From Palaemon carinicauda (Eukaryota; Arthropoda; Malacostraca; Decapoda; Palaemonidae), in the NCBI RefSeq assembly GCF_036898095.1, contig NC_090730.1, positions 25,625,033 to 25,689,032 on the forward strand: a DNA stretch of 64,000 nucleotides, in the 5' to 3' direction. The notes beneath the pieces were generated by a model. It was given only the letters and a program-made list of their open reading frames with translations. It made no database searches and was not told the origin of the DNA. Of this stretch, positions 47,057 to 59,629 are shown one piece after another (the first letter of the stretch is position 1; every line of letters starts with the position of its first letter). The position numbers were made by a program, and so were the translations under genes.

Positions 47057-47495
47057 GAGAGACTACCAAGGATTCTTTATGAAAAGTTTCTTTCAAAAGA
47101 CGATAAGTTGTCACTTACAAAACCAGTGACATCTGTTGGTTATATAATTAACCACAAAAAAATTCTGGGAAAAAATTCATTTATTCAACAGAAAAAAATA
47201 CCGTTATTTTGATGGAAATGTTGATACGTTAAAGTAAAAATAAACTTTCAATATATCTTTATCCAACTAAAAATTCACAATTAAATTAAATTTTAGCATT
47301 TCGATTTTTAAGTGAATCAATTATTCCAATAATAATTCTGATGTTCCAGAGGATATGCTACAATTTCCGATCGGGAAATAACAATGATATCTGATTCCTT
47401 CGCGCCTTTAATCATATATATATATGGTAATATTTCTAATTTCTGATTCATTCTTCTGTTTCTTCTTCCGTGCAAGGCTACTTTCCCTATACTAA
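47057..47495. other. AT-rich sequence, no gene seen
   Basis: Nothing recognised before the microsatellites. Confidence 0.5.
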
Positions 47496-47525
47496 TTAAT
47501 AATAATAATAATAATAATAATAATG

Positions 47526-47603
<78 letters not shown>

Positions 47604-47628
47604 TATGACCAAGAAAATGTTCAGGTGG

Positions 47629-47688
<60 letters not shown>
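47496..47688. repeat. (AAT)n and (TC)n microsatellites
   Basis: About 108 bases of AAT repeats (47496-47603) and 56 bases of TC repeats (47633-47688). Flanking reading frames are low-complexity artefacts. Confidence 0.96.
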
Positions 47689-47691
<3 letters not shown>

Positions 47692-48559
47692 CCCCAAGGT
47701 CTTGTGTAATGCTATTAACCAACCGCCCTTATTTATTGAGAAAATAAAAAGAAAAAATAAGTTGGCTGTTATTATGAAGAGGAGGATGTTCATTGAAGTC
47801 AAAATAAATATTAAAGGAATATTTGCTTTTAATTTTCACAAACCTTTGTTCACTTCTGTCATTTCCTTCTGACGAAAGTATTGATAGATACAAACAGAAT
47901 CAAATATCCATATTCAAGTACATCTAGTACCTGGATAAAGTCTTTAATTGCAAAAATATTCCTATCACAAGAAATTCAAACGTCAAATTAATAAGATATA
48001 TCTTTTAGAAGAAACAAGAATATAAGTCTTGATGTTTGTCATCGATGAGAATCCCGGGGGTATAATGAACGACACAAAAGTTTAGAATAACTATTTTAAT
48101 AGCAAAGTATTAACAGATTCGTAACTTCACTTAGATAGTAACATATGATCTGTATATAATAGAGTGAACAAAAATAAATATGGTAACATGTAGCCATTTA
48201 TGGAAAAGGCTACAACTGTTAAGGACACATCTTTGGAGAATTAAAGGGAGAGAGACGTAAAGAAAGAAAGAGGAGGCGGTTAAAAACTGAAAATGCATGG
48301 AGCGAATACAAATCCGTAAGGTGGCAATAGAAATACATCTGAGGAGGAATGAAAGTGAACACTATAAAGAAAAAAATCCAGGAAATACAAACAGACATGA
48401 ATAACTTACATCGTCTCCTAAAAGATGTAATGTGATATATAAATGAAAAAAGGGTCCCGGATGGGTATAAGAATAAAAATTTGGCTAGAAGTTTCTAGAA
48501 TTCTTCAAGTTCATACTGTACAGGCCTATTGCGGAATTATCTTTTTATATCAAAAGTGC
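47689..48559. other. AT-rich sequence, no clear gene
   Basis: No motif recognised until the LINE reverse transcriptase fragment begins near 48.57 kb. The 3' part might be its decayed upstream region. Confidence 0.45.
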
Positions 48560-50030
48560 TAGAATATAATTCTTGAACCACCAGTTAGTCATTTAGAAAG
48601 AATCGAAGAATTGACGGACAACCAATCAGCACTCAGACAATTATATTCTATAGAGACAGCTCTATGCTCAGTTGCAAATGATTGTCTGGAAATGATGGAT
48701 GAGGATTATGTGGTATCTTGATATGACTAGATCTTAGTGCTGCTTTTGCCACAATTGTGTATAAACTTCTGCTAAAGTTTTTGAGTCTCTAAAAGATTAC
48801 TTTACGAAATCTACTTTGTACGAATTAGAAACTCTCAACTCCAGCAAATAGTTTAAACATTACTTTATGTCCCTGTAGTACTTTTTATTGACATATATAG
48901 TATAGATACAAAATACGATTGAACCGGTACCTCGAATTACTGGAATCCTCAGGCAAATACTGGAATCCCCTTGAAAATTACCGAAATCCCCTACATCATC
49001 ACTGCAAACCCTTGGAAATCGATAAATAATATGTGTTTTTATTAAAATATATTATGTTTTTAGCAATTATATTTTTTATATATTTGCAGGTAGAACTTTG
49101 GCTAGGGGTTGTGACTTGGGAAGGGGGTCTGAAGGCTTGCCCCCGGCTAGGGATTGTGACCTGGGAAGGTTTGTGACCTGGGAAGGGGGTCCGGGGGCTT
49201 GCCCCCCGGCTAAGGGTTGTGACCTGGGAACTATTAGGTTAGGTTAGGTGGGTTTGTTAGGTTCTGTACCCTTTTATATATTGTGTAAAGGGTATATAGA
49301 AAAATGCTTTCAAATATACATTTTATTTAATTAATTTACTAAAAAAATAATGTAAATTAATAAAAAACACATATTTATCGATTTCTACAGGTTTGCAGTG
49401 ATATTGTAGGGGATTTCGATAATTTTCAAGGGGATTCTAGTATTTGCCTGTGGATTCCAGTAAATCCGGGGGATTCCAGTAATTTGTGGTTCCCCGATTG
49501 AACCTGGTGCACTTCCCTGTGGTACTCCTTGCACCACAGGTTACTGTACTAATTCAGTCTTATTTTGTATATATACTATAGGTCTATCAAAAGTGTTACA
49601 GAGATATGAAGTGAAGTTTAAACTATTTGCAGGTGATACACAGTTTAACTTCTCCTCAAACGACGTTGACGATACCGTTAAAATTTTAAACCATGCTCTT
49701 ACTAGTGTTGGGGAATGGATGACATTTAAACAATTATATCTCAATGAAAATACAACTTTTATAGTGGCAAGAAATTAAAACAACTTAAAAAGCTTGGGTG
49801 ACAATCTAGTCCCGACATCTAACAAATTCCGTGACCTGGGTGTAGCACTTGACTATCTATTATTTCTGTTGTCAAATTAATAATGCAGTAAGAATCGTTA
49901 GAAACATTGCTCTTGAAAAGAAGTATCTAGAAGGATATTCTGGGAAGAAACTAGTGAGTAACTGTACTATTACTCCGATTGGCTAACGTAACTCAATCTA
50001 TAAAAATCTACCCAAAGTGTAACTAGAGCA
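48560..50030 (+). mobile_element. Non-LTR retrotransposon (CR1/Jockey-type) RT relic, interrupted
   Basis: Before the interruption, plus-strand frames read DNQSALRQLYSIETALCSVA and NDCLEMMDEDYVVS, then an LVLLLPQLCINF-like trace of the LDLSAAFDTVDH region. After it, YEVKFKLFAGDTQFNFSSND stands where YADDTQLYF is expected, followed by WMTFKQLYLNENTTFIV and NKFRDLGVALD. These match successive RT and post-RT landmarks of CR1- or Jockey-like LINEs. FAGD instead of YADD, stops and indels show a dead copy. A 570-bp DNA element splits it. Confidence 0.7.
48926..49495. mobile_element. MULE-like non-autonomous DNA element with long TIRs
   Basis: 570 bases with terminal inverted repeats of about 110 bases (left AATTACTGGAATCC...GGCAAATACTGGAATCCCC, mirrored at the right end), inserted in the LINE. 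It is flanked by a 9-base direct repeat GATTGAACC (48917-48925 and 49496-49504). Long TIRs and a 9-base target duplication fit the Mutator-like superfamily. The interior has GC-rich direct repeats (GGTTGTGACCTGGGAA, three or four copies) and no coding frame. Confidence 0.7.
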
Positions 50031-50819
50031 ATTAAATAATGAATAAATGATAACACGTGTCCCACAGCCAGAAAGGATTACTCTTATACTAATTGAATTA
50101 TACTGACAGCTTATTAAAGCTAGAATAGAGTGAGATATGAGCAGTGACAAGTTATCAGAAACAGGCGTCCATAACATCGAAGGAAATTGGTACACATCTT
50201 GCAGTCAGTCAATCGTGTTCATACGAGAATATTTACAGATGGTTTAAAGATGTAGACCTACCTCTATTGTAGGTTGTAGACTGTAGCAGTCTCCCATTAG
50301 ACTTCACGATAGACTTAGTTCATTCGTTTTAGATTGCTCAGAACTGGTCTCTGTTGGTCGGTTGGTTTGTATTGAAGCCAACACTTCTTGTTGGCACGGG
50401 CCTTCCCCTGGTCGGCCCGTAGGTAACCTGCAATTTTGTATGGTTGGTTGGTCAATTAAAACGATATTTGAAAGGTTTTTAGTTGTAGAGATAGATGTGA
50501 ACAGGGTAAGGATGATGGTGGTAGTGGAAGAGGGCCATCAAGTCACGGATAGTGGTAGCTAGAAAAGGGGGTGTAAGGCCTTTGATTAGTAGAGAAAGTA
50601 TGTAGGTGGGGTTGTCCAACCCTTTACTCCCTAGGGTCCCTGGGGAATGTTTAAGTAGTAGAGTAGGTACGGAAATATACAGAGGATGATGTGAATAGTG
50701 CCTTACGGTGAGGGGATGAGATGATTAGATGAGAGTTTCAGAGGTTGTTACCTTGCTGGAGATAGTCTTGAAAGCAATTATCTGTGTAACTCTATGTTTT
50801 GACAATTGCTTATCCCAGT
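50031..50819. other. Unassigned, possibly 3' tail of the neighbouring LINE
   Basis: Low-coding sequence. The part 50360-50680 is GC-richer and could be the 3' untranslated region of the minus-strand LINE that follows. Confidence 0.35.
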
Positions 50820-52340
50820 GTGGCTGCAGTCTTCCAGGCTTATGGCGAGTTGGTGTCCATTTGAAGGTCGCCCCTCGGCTGTGTTGTCTCCCTACATTTT
50901 AGTAGGTAGTGCAGGAGGGCCTGTCGTGGTATGACATCACAATGTTCACAGGGTCTTTGGTTATTATCCAAGATCTCCCAGTTTGCCATGTATCCCAATC
51001 TAAGCCTGTGTATACATACAGCCTGCTCTCTTAAGGTGTATCTGTCAATGGGGGGAGGCTCTAACTCCGTGGCTCATTTGTACCATGTGGCAGAGGGAGA
51101 GCCATTCCCTATCCACTTGTGTGACTTCTTGATTACATTTTCATTGAGCTGTGGCTTTATTTTATTAATGATTTGTTGCAGTGCAGGCTGTATGTGCACC
51201 TGTACACTTTCTATATGCCTGGTGCTTTTGGCTAGTTCATCAGCCTTCTCGTTCCCTGGTATCCCAAATGTGACTGGGAATTCAGTTGAGAGTTACAGGT
51301 CCGCCTCTTTCATTGTGCTGATATGATAGTGCTTTGATATTAGACAGCAGGGCCTTGTTTTCTTTATTCTTTTGCTCTTGCAAGGCTTGCATTGAGGAAT
51401 TAAGTATGTATGACTACTGGTCCTTCCTCTTTTTCAATGGAGTGTTGTAGTGCTTGTTTTATTGCAACAAGCTGTCTACATGGTGGAGGCATTATTGGAT
51501 GTCCTCCAGCAAGCCGTGAGATTATTGGGAAATACTGCAGCTCCTGTTGTTTGGGTTTCAGGGTCTACAGTACCGTCGGTGTAATAGGTCTGTGCACCTG
51601 CTGTTTCCGCACTCCAGATTGCTGCCTGGGCTGCATTCCTAAGTTTCTCCATTGTGCTGTCTTCTCTTGCCATAGGAAGCTTCGTGTACCTGAAGGTTGC
51701 CACTTCTCTCTTCCAGGTTGGGATGTATAGTGCGCCCTGTCCTGAGTCTGGGCTTAGTTGTATATCATCCTCATAAGCCCAGGCTCTTTATGTTGTTACT
51801 ATGGTCCTTGCATAGGAGCTTGGGGTTTGAACCTTAGGGTGCATTGATAGTTCCTCTCCCACTCTCTTTTTTGTTAGTGTGTGAGAGAAACATCTTTGCA
51901 ATTGTGGATGCCTTTCTCTGTGCAATCCTGTCTTCTAGTGATGGCAGACCAGTTTCCATCCTTATGTTGCAGTCTTTGTCCATATAGGGACTCCTAGCAT
52001 GAGCCTCATGGCATTGTTTTGAATTACTTCTACCGAGGCTTTTTGAGTGTCAGGTTAGTTAGGGTTGGAGCGGCATAGTCTAGCGTTTCGTTACAGGCTA
52101 GATAGTACAGTACTTCTTTTGAACATGCTTATTTGCTCCATCATTTAGCTTAGTTATGTTTCTCATGGCAGTCAGTCTGGCATTTGCTTTTTTTCGAGGT
52201 ACTAAATTTCCTCCTTGAAGGCGAGTTGTTTGTCTATTACAAATCCCAGGTATTAGTCTCTGGACGGGGGCTCATATACAAAGTCATTACCCCAAGAATG
52301 AAAGACACACTCAAGATGAAAACCCAAAACTTTACAGTTT
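50820..52340 (-). mobile_element. LINE with RNase H domain, C-terminal relic
   Basis: Minus-strand frames, from 52.3 kb downward, include VIQNNAMRLMLGVPIWTK, NIRMETGLPSLEDRIAQRKA, then an RNase H with TYYTDGTVDPETQTTGAAVF (Asp in YTDG, near 51.6 kb) and VTFGIPGNEKADELAKS (near 51.26 kb). A C-terminal CEHC-DVIPRQALLHYLLKC zinc-finger-like end follows near 50.93 kb. This order (post-RT, RNase H, CCHC) fits I/R1/Jockey-type LINEs. Frameshifts and stops separate the pieces. Only the C-terminal half is present. Confidence 0.75.
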
Positions 52341-54339
52341 TGTAACTGCTTCGATAATAGGGATTTGACAATTCACCCGGAATATGCTTTGCGATACTCT
52401 AAATACATAAGAAGGTGTGCGACAAATCTTGTACTGTATGTCCTGTAGGGCACAGGGGTTCCACGAGCGATAGGACCAGCTAAAACTAAAAATTAAAAAA
52501 TTTGACTGTTTTGATCAATCATAGTCCTTCCTCAGACCGGGCATTTCTGTAGTCTCTTCAATGGTGCTTTAACCAGCACAGTTTTGAAACTACAGTTGAA
52601 GCCAGACAATAGTGTCTTTTATAATTTCAGTCACTGTATAGAAGGGCAGGATTTTATTGTTTTGGTTATTGTCAGTTATAAGTTAAATACAGATTATAGT
52701 TTGCCAAATTAAAGTACTGTACCTTTAGTATATACTCGGTGGGTCATTCAAGCAATGATGCGAGATGTGCCTTTCAATTTGGAGTTTTATTTAGTTCTGA
52801 TGTTAATTTGAATGCATCCAGGTTAAGTCATTCAGCACCATTAATTATATACATTCAGCTTCTTATAAATGAAATACAAAATAATTACTTCAAAAACCAC
52901 ATCCACAAGTTTAGTTTTGCATTGTTTAGGCATGATTTTTTTCTTACATTTTTTCCAACCCACATACACTCGGCCCAGAAGGCCTCATCAGACGAAGTTG
53001 TCACCTTTTTACATATACAGCACTTTTTAATCATTGTTACTTCAATTTTCTGTGCCAAAACTTTCCAATCTCCTTTTCTATTCAAGAAATTTCAACAATG
53101 CCCGTTTTGTTAGTTTGTATCCATTGTAGAAGTTTGAGCCGTATAGCTCTGCATGTATTAAATAGCTGTTATCCCAGAATACTATAAACTTATTTGAAGT
53201 CATATGCTGTATCTGTCTGGGGTTCATAAGGCGGTATACCATCCAAGTGCTTTTGAAATAAAAATTTGTTTTAAAAACATTCATTGCAAAAGCCCTTCGA
53301 CACTAGGGGCAAATGCACGGAGGGCAGTCACTGTCACCAATTTTGTTATATGGATAACAATGTAGATTACGTCATAGACTAGTTATCAAAGAGCAAACCA
53401 AGTGCCCATGCCTGTTGTTGAGGCACTAGATGGGCACCTGACCATTGACAACTGCCTGCAATTTGCCTCTGCCCGGCGCCTGGCCCAAGTAATACGTTCG
53501 TTTGCCTGTGCCTACTGCCTTGCCTTGACAGTTTATCTGGTAACACTTTCAAAGAGAATTTGAGGCAAATCTGAGTGCCCACCCTGCATTTGCCCATCGT
53601 GTGGAAGCGGTCTTAAAAAGGTTAACAGGTAAATGCATGAATAAAATAGGCAATTAAAAGTTATTTTATACTGAATTACCTTAAATTATTGATAATGTTC
53701 GGATAAGTTAACTAGTTTGTAAATTGGTGTAGCCTATTTCACTGGTTAGTCACAGTTGATAACTAGGTCTCACATGCCATCATTAGTAGTTATGATGGTT
53801 TTGAACATCATAGGAACCAGCATTTATGCTATTAATATTTTAGTTCACATTTGTGAAAAACAGCCCCATTTTTTTTAAAAATAGGATTTAATGTTTTTTT
53901 TCTTCAATAAAATTATAGAAAGTCCCCAAACACTAATATAGTAGTTTTCAAAGTCAAAGTAGATCAGCTTTCAAAATTAAACACTAAAGCCTTCATGGTA
54001 TTCTAGTGTGGGATAATTAGGAATATATAAAAACTCACTGTTAATAAATAATTATATTAAAACAAATTGTAAAGTAAAAATAGTACAAATTTAAGATCTT
54101 ACAATCACACATTTGAAATTAGCAGCCAAGTACTGTATGTCTAAAAACCACTATGTGGATAAAATCCTAAAAAAAAAAGTTACTAGATACAGAAGTTTTT
54201 TTTTTTTTTTTTTTTAAATATTTTATAACTTACGTAGTTTAAAATGTGTTTATTTTGCAATATGTTATACTAAACTTTCAATTGTTTTTTTCTATGATCT
54301 TAAATAAAATATGTTTACTACACAACTGATATTTTTTAA
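52341..54339. other. Unique AT-rich sequence, no gene seen
   Basis: A 124-codon frame at 52739-53113 and smaller ones have no recognisable motif or conservation. A GC-richer patch at 53380-53600 also gives nothing. Confidence 0.4.
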
Positions 54340-54344
54340 CATAT

Positions 54345-54449
54345 GTTTACAACTGCTTTATTTCCTTTGCCGCGTCTTTTTTTCTACGATAGTATCTGCT
54401 CCACGTAATCAGTCCGTCCTTTGAAGGGATTTGCAACTTTGAACAGTAT
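54345..54449 (-). ncRNA. Terminal exon candidate, right copy
   Basis: Minus strand: ATATCTTTCAG acceptor, then ATACTGTTCAAAGTTGC, GGAGCAGATACT, and AATAAA (54358-54363). Matches the left terminal exon in position and partial sequence. Confidence 0.4.
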
Positions 54450-56611
54450 CTGAAAGATATATAATTTTATATTAACGTCTTGGCAAAATAGTTAACTGAA
54501 AATAATTTCATCGAGAGATTTTAAAAGATTAAACAAAAATTAGCATTTAACCTGTTTGAAGTTTAAATATTTCATTTGTTATATGAAAAATCAATTAGGT
54601 TACAAAATTTTATTTTGAAAAATCTGGAATTCTACAAAATTACCTTTTACCCTAGTTTGAAATTTATCACAAAATATGCATTTGCCATAGTTTGAATAAT
54701 TTTATGTTACATGATAACTTTTGGGTTACAAAATTTAGTTTCAAAATTTAATTTTGAAAAATGGATTGCATAATTATTTACCAGTTTGTAAAAATTACTT
54801 TGCGTGAAAAAAAAATCTCAAAATTAAAAGTTGGAAAAACTGATTGGTAAAATTTACCTTATTGCAGTACCTCAACTGAATATATCCAATCGTGGCAAAT
54901 TCTAACATGCACGAAACAATACAGTATTAGTTTAAAATGAGATTTTTCGGTAGTTTCATTGCTTGCCTAATGTTAACTGCTTGAAATTAAGAAAATTAAG
55001 CTTCAAAATACTAGAATGTTTAGATAAACAGCCAAATGAGCTACACACACAAGGACCTATCGATCCTTATAGTAAATATTTCACCAACTTTTTTACACCT
55101 AAACTATCAACAAGGTACCTAATAAACAGCTTCGTAGAGTGTTATTCTGAAATTTGCACTTACATTGACAACCATGATGCATATTGAAAAGGATTTAAGG
55201 TTCTATGTATATAAAAATGCTTAAAAAGAATTTCTGCATTGATACAAATCTCCGTAATGGATAGTTTCTAGGAAAAAAAAAAAAAGTATTGACATCATCC
55301 TACTACCCTTTGCACAAAACATTAGCTAGAACCATTAACATCCAACGCGTGGTAACTAACGGGTTTTATTGAATAGCATTTGCATCCAATTTCCCATGAA
55401 TTAATCACTAAGTCAAACCACCAAAATTCACTAGAAACCTAAATATTTCAAGAAATCTTTCCCCCCCCCCCAAAAAAAAAAAAACTCACGAGTTGACACC
55501 CAAGTGAAAACCTTTAAAAATTTAACCTATGTAAAAATTTTGCTTGAGAAAACTAGATTATCAAGACTACTAGAGACAATTCTAAAAATACTCAAGAAAT
55601 ATGAGAAATACTGGGAATAAAAGTTCCCGGTTTATACTTGTGAAAACTATAAAAATCAACAGTACATTAAGATCAAACTTGCCATAATTAGAATAGAGGA
55701 AAAACACCAGTACGAAACTCTTAACTAAGTTTAGAGGAAAACTTATTATCAAGTCAAATTCTGTCGCGAAAGACAACCAAAACCGCTGGAACATTACACT
55801 TAAGAGAATTACCTTGTGTGGGACCGTTAACCAAGGAATTACGTAACTATACAGTTGCGTAAGAACGTTATTGCAAGTCTCGCAACCTAACCTGCAGCTG
55901 AATAAAAAAAAAATCTATATGTTCCCAATGGCGTATCCACAGCCTCGAGAAAGTATTTGAAAAAAAGAAAAAAAAAAGAAAAAAAAAGGAAACTCAGAAG
56001 GCAAAAGAAAACTAGGAAAAACAACAAAGATCAGAAGACAGTGCAAGAGACAGAAAAAATTATAATTACAGCAGATGAGAGACTAATAAAATTCATTGCC
56101 TGAAGAAAACTGAACAAAAAAGTTAAAAAACTAATTTAATATGAAAAATTAGGGGAAATTACATCTACACAATCAAATAGTATTAGGAATAGGGCTATTG
56201 AATATATTCTAATAATAAAAAACTAATAACAAACCTAAGTTTTATTTTCCTACAATAGTTTATCAATTGAGTTTACAGTTTTGTAGTATATCATTTTAGC
56301 CTAGTTATTTCGTACTCTACTTTTATTAAATCTGGTGCTTTACTGTTGAGTTTTAACTCCCATGCTCTGTGCAATCTCTTTTCTAGTTAAAACTAGTTTC
56401 AAATACACTTTTAATAAATCAAAGCATATAGTGTACATATTAAATATTTTGACTTTGGTCCTAATTTTACCAGAAGTAAGCATACCTTCTACCTTGTAAA
56501 TATTGGGCAATATTTGTTAAAAAAAAGTTCATCAATTTAGATCAGATTTAAAGTTTTTGATAAATGATAATCATTACGGGTTTTACAAGAATTGTCATTA
56601 ATTCCTCTTAC
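54450..56611. other. Intron-like AT-rich sequence
   Basis: Poly-A and poly-T runs and no coding frame. It lacks the 60-bp and 36-bp minisatellites found in the left arm. A possible exon on the minus strand ends at a GTAATT donor near 55814, without support. Confidence 0.4.
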
Positions 56612-56696
56612 CTTTCAAAATATTTTTAATTATCCTACTCATTGAAAAACAGTAGTTTCAATAATTTCTTTAGCATGACACTGAACACTATAAAAT
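56612..56696 (-). ncRNA. Exon candidate with conserved splice borders, right copy
   Basis: Acceptor TCTTTTTCAG and donor GTAAGAGG on the minus strand, core GTGTTCAGTGTCATGCTAAA. Counterpart of 31698-31789. Length 85 versus 92 bases, so any reading frame is not preserved. Confidence 0.45.
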
Positions 56697-56994
56697 CTGA
56701 AAAAGAAAATTACTATCTTACAAGTTATAGCAAATCAATCTTACAAGCTATACCTGTTTACAATCTAGCAGGTAACACTTTCTTAATCTAGGAAGTTATA
56801 CATACTCAATCTTAGGTAGACATACAATTTACGCACATCATGCAAGGACTTTCAAAAAAACATTTGCAAGGCGGCTATTCATTGAATGATAAATTTTCCC
56901 TTTTTAAAGACTCCAAATTAATTTTTTCTTTTAAATACTAAAACTTAGTATTTTATGTATAACAACAAGTAGTTTCTATTAAGCTACAAGACAA

Positions 56995-57115
56995 AGGCTT
57001 CATGTTCTATGTCTGGTGTTTGGTCAGTTTTCATCACCACGCTGGTCACTGATTGGTGATTATGGGAACTTCACTTGACCGTTCACAGCAAACCAGCGTA
57101 TAGTTAATGTTTCAC
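56995..57115 (+). mobile_element. Short RTE/SINE-type 3' fragment
   Basis: TGTCTGGTGTTTGGTCAGTT, TTCATCACCACGCTGG, GATTGGTGATTATGGGA and CACAGCAAACCAGCG match the remembered consensus of a very common arthropod RTE-derived repeat tail. It is absent from the corresponding left-arm position, so it either inserted after the duplication or was lost there. Confidence 0.5.
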
Positions 57116-58425
57116 CAAGTCACTTTTTCATTCTACCTTCAATTCGAGCAATTTGTTCTTTGCTGTAATATACAGTTCTGAGATTCGGGTGCATTTACAT
57201 TTATCATACGTTCTACCTTCAATTTGAGCATTTTTCTTTGCTTTAATAGACAGGTTATAGATCCAGGGACATTTACATTTATCACAAAAATATCTGCCCA
57301 TCAAAACTTAAAGCTTAGAAATCCGAGAACTAACGCTATAAACTTGCTGTATTATCTAAAAGATTTTAAAAGTTACAAAATTTCCTTTTACTTGAGCAAA
57401 GTACTTAATGAACATTTAATATTCAATCACTACGCTTCCATCTGATCTATTAGATTTCTCCATTACCTACCTCTAATAAAGTTAAGGCCAAGTAATTCAA
57501 AGATTAAATGACTTCAGAAATAATTCTTACCAAGAATTCTTCCCAAGAATTACTTGCTTACTCCTTAAATCAAGGCCAAATTCTAACTCATAATTTAAAC
57601 TACAACAGTTTGGAAAATTAATTTCAATGACTTTCCAAAATATTTATTTGCATAATAGCCATGAAAAAAAAAAGGTCATGTGAAGTTTTATCCACCTACC
57701 ACTACTGAAGGTTTTGAATTTGTGGTCAATTTCCTTGTAAATATTCTCTCATACTCCACTTCAGCAGAATAAAATCTTTCAAAATTTCTCCGGTTCATAA
57801 TGCACCAAGTTCATCTTTCAGGTCTTAACACTTAAGTCACTATGATCATAAAAAATCTGGAAGAGAAAATGTTTTAAGTAAATATCTTTGCCAATTTTAT
57901 TTCGGCTAATTTAATTTCTGCCACAGTAAAAGACTAAATTTGAAGACCATCACAAGCAGGAACACTAATTTTCATGTTTTCCAAAAAATATTTAAAATAA
58001 ACCGTATTGTTATAAAAATTTCTATTCCAATTCATGTCTAATATATTCCAAAAAATATTTACAGATTTTTTTAATTTACTTACCCACTCTAAATGCATGA
58101 CTAAAACACCTGGTAAAAACACGAAACTATTGTTAATCTGCCGAAAAAAATTCCTAACAAATTTTAAACAATGCCCAACTTATTATAATTATGGCAAATA
58201 TATGAAACTAATTTCTAGCCAAATACATGATACATATATTTTTCCTTGTTTTTTATGCATGTCTGACCATGATTATTGGGGCAAACTACCCGTTCACGAG
58301 AAGTGTTTATGTCAAAAGTGATTTGCAGCAATAATAATGGTCAAAGCAAGATACCAGTTTGAAAAATATATGGTTCATGTAAAATGGCTGAGAACAGGCC
58401 AAACCGTGATAATCTAACTTTTGAG
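57116..58425. other. Right-arm intron sequence
   Basis: Aligns in reverse complement with 29.9-31.4 kb (for example AAACCTTCAGTAGTGGTAGG near 31346 against 57697-57716). No coding frame. Confidence 0.5.
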
Positions 58426-58515
58426 ATTATTAAAAGGGTACAGATCCTAACAAATCCATCTAACCTGACCTAGTAGTTCCCAGTTCACAACCCCTAGCCG
58501 GGGGGTGTGGGGGAC
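58426..58515 (-). mobile_element. Fragment of the MULE-like element
   Basis: The reverse complement contains CCCCGGCTAGGGGTTGTGAAC, TGGGAACTACTAGGTCAGGT and TTTGTTAGGATCTGTACCCT (read as parts), matching the interior of the 570-bp element at 49195-49275. TIRs are missing here. Confidence 0.65.
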
Positions 58516-59503
58516 AGTTTCGCTAGAAATTAGATTATATATACCATAGTTACGAACACTAATATCTGCATTAATTCTAATTTCATATCAATCACTTAAA
58601 TCTCAAAGTTTCATCCACTACAATTACATCACTAATTCAATGTGAAAGTTTCTATAAATCTTTGTCAGTATCAAGAAATACTGAACTGGAGTTTAATTCC
58701 AATAACTAGTATTTACGTCAAACAAAATATCAAAGCAAAGTAAAATGCAATAAAGATTCGCCAGGAGCCAAAATGACAGAAGTCATGATAAAAGTAAAGT
58801 CTTCTTTTAAGACAAAAATTTACCCTACAAGCACATGATATATTTTGAAATACAAAAACATTTGAAAAATCTAATTACTTTAAACACTCATTAGGAAGCA
58901 GAGAATATTCTTAGTCAAATATTACCCGAAGTAAAGAAAAGTAGGTTATAAACTCAAACCTTTTATGAAAGTGCTAAATAGGTAGAAAATATAAACCTAA
59001 AAGATCCTTTTGTAGAAAAAAATTTTAAAACTCAAAAAACTAAATATACGATATGTTAATTTCTAGGCAAATACATGAACCATCGCGGTACCTCAACCGT
59101 GATTAACCATATAAGTTTTTCCTACACGCTATAGTGTTTTTAATGCATATATGATCATTGTTGGGGCAAACTACTCTTAATAGGTTTTGGACTGTTGCAT
59201 AAATATGATTATGGGGGACTCGTGGGAATACGGGACCTTTGTGGGAGGAAATACACTAAAAAGTATGGTTTGCAGAAGAATAATTATCCGAAATGCAAAA
59301 TTAGATATCTAGTTTGAAAACAGTTCGCGCAGGTGTCTTGAAATTAATTATCTAGATTCACTTCTCACTTTAATAGTTGTGCTCCACCGTGGCACGTAAT
59401 GCTCGCAAAATTAACTTTCCTGCTAATCTGTTCAGGTAAGTGGTACACGATTTTTTGCGCATACAAGCACCAGAAATCATTGTTTCGAGGATGTTTTACT
59501 TAC
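58516..59503. other. Right-arm intron sequence
   Basis: Aligns in reverse complement with about 28.57-30.0 kb, including GTGTACCACTTGCC / GTGTACCACTTACC next to the micro-exon donor. No gene. Confidence 0.5.
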
Positions 59504-59629
59504 GTGAGCAGCAAAAGCTATATGCTGAAGGGTGAGCATGTTCGAAAATAAATTACCGAAATAGATTGAATTACACAATTTTCATAATTAATTTGTACTT
59601 TCCTCTTTGATACACTTGTGCAGGTTTAA

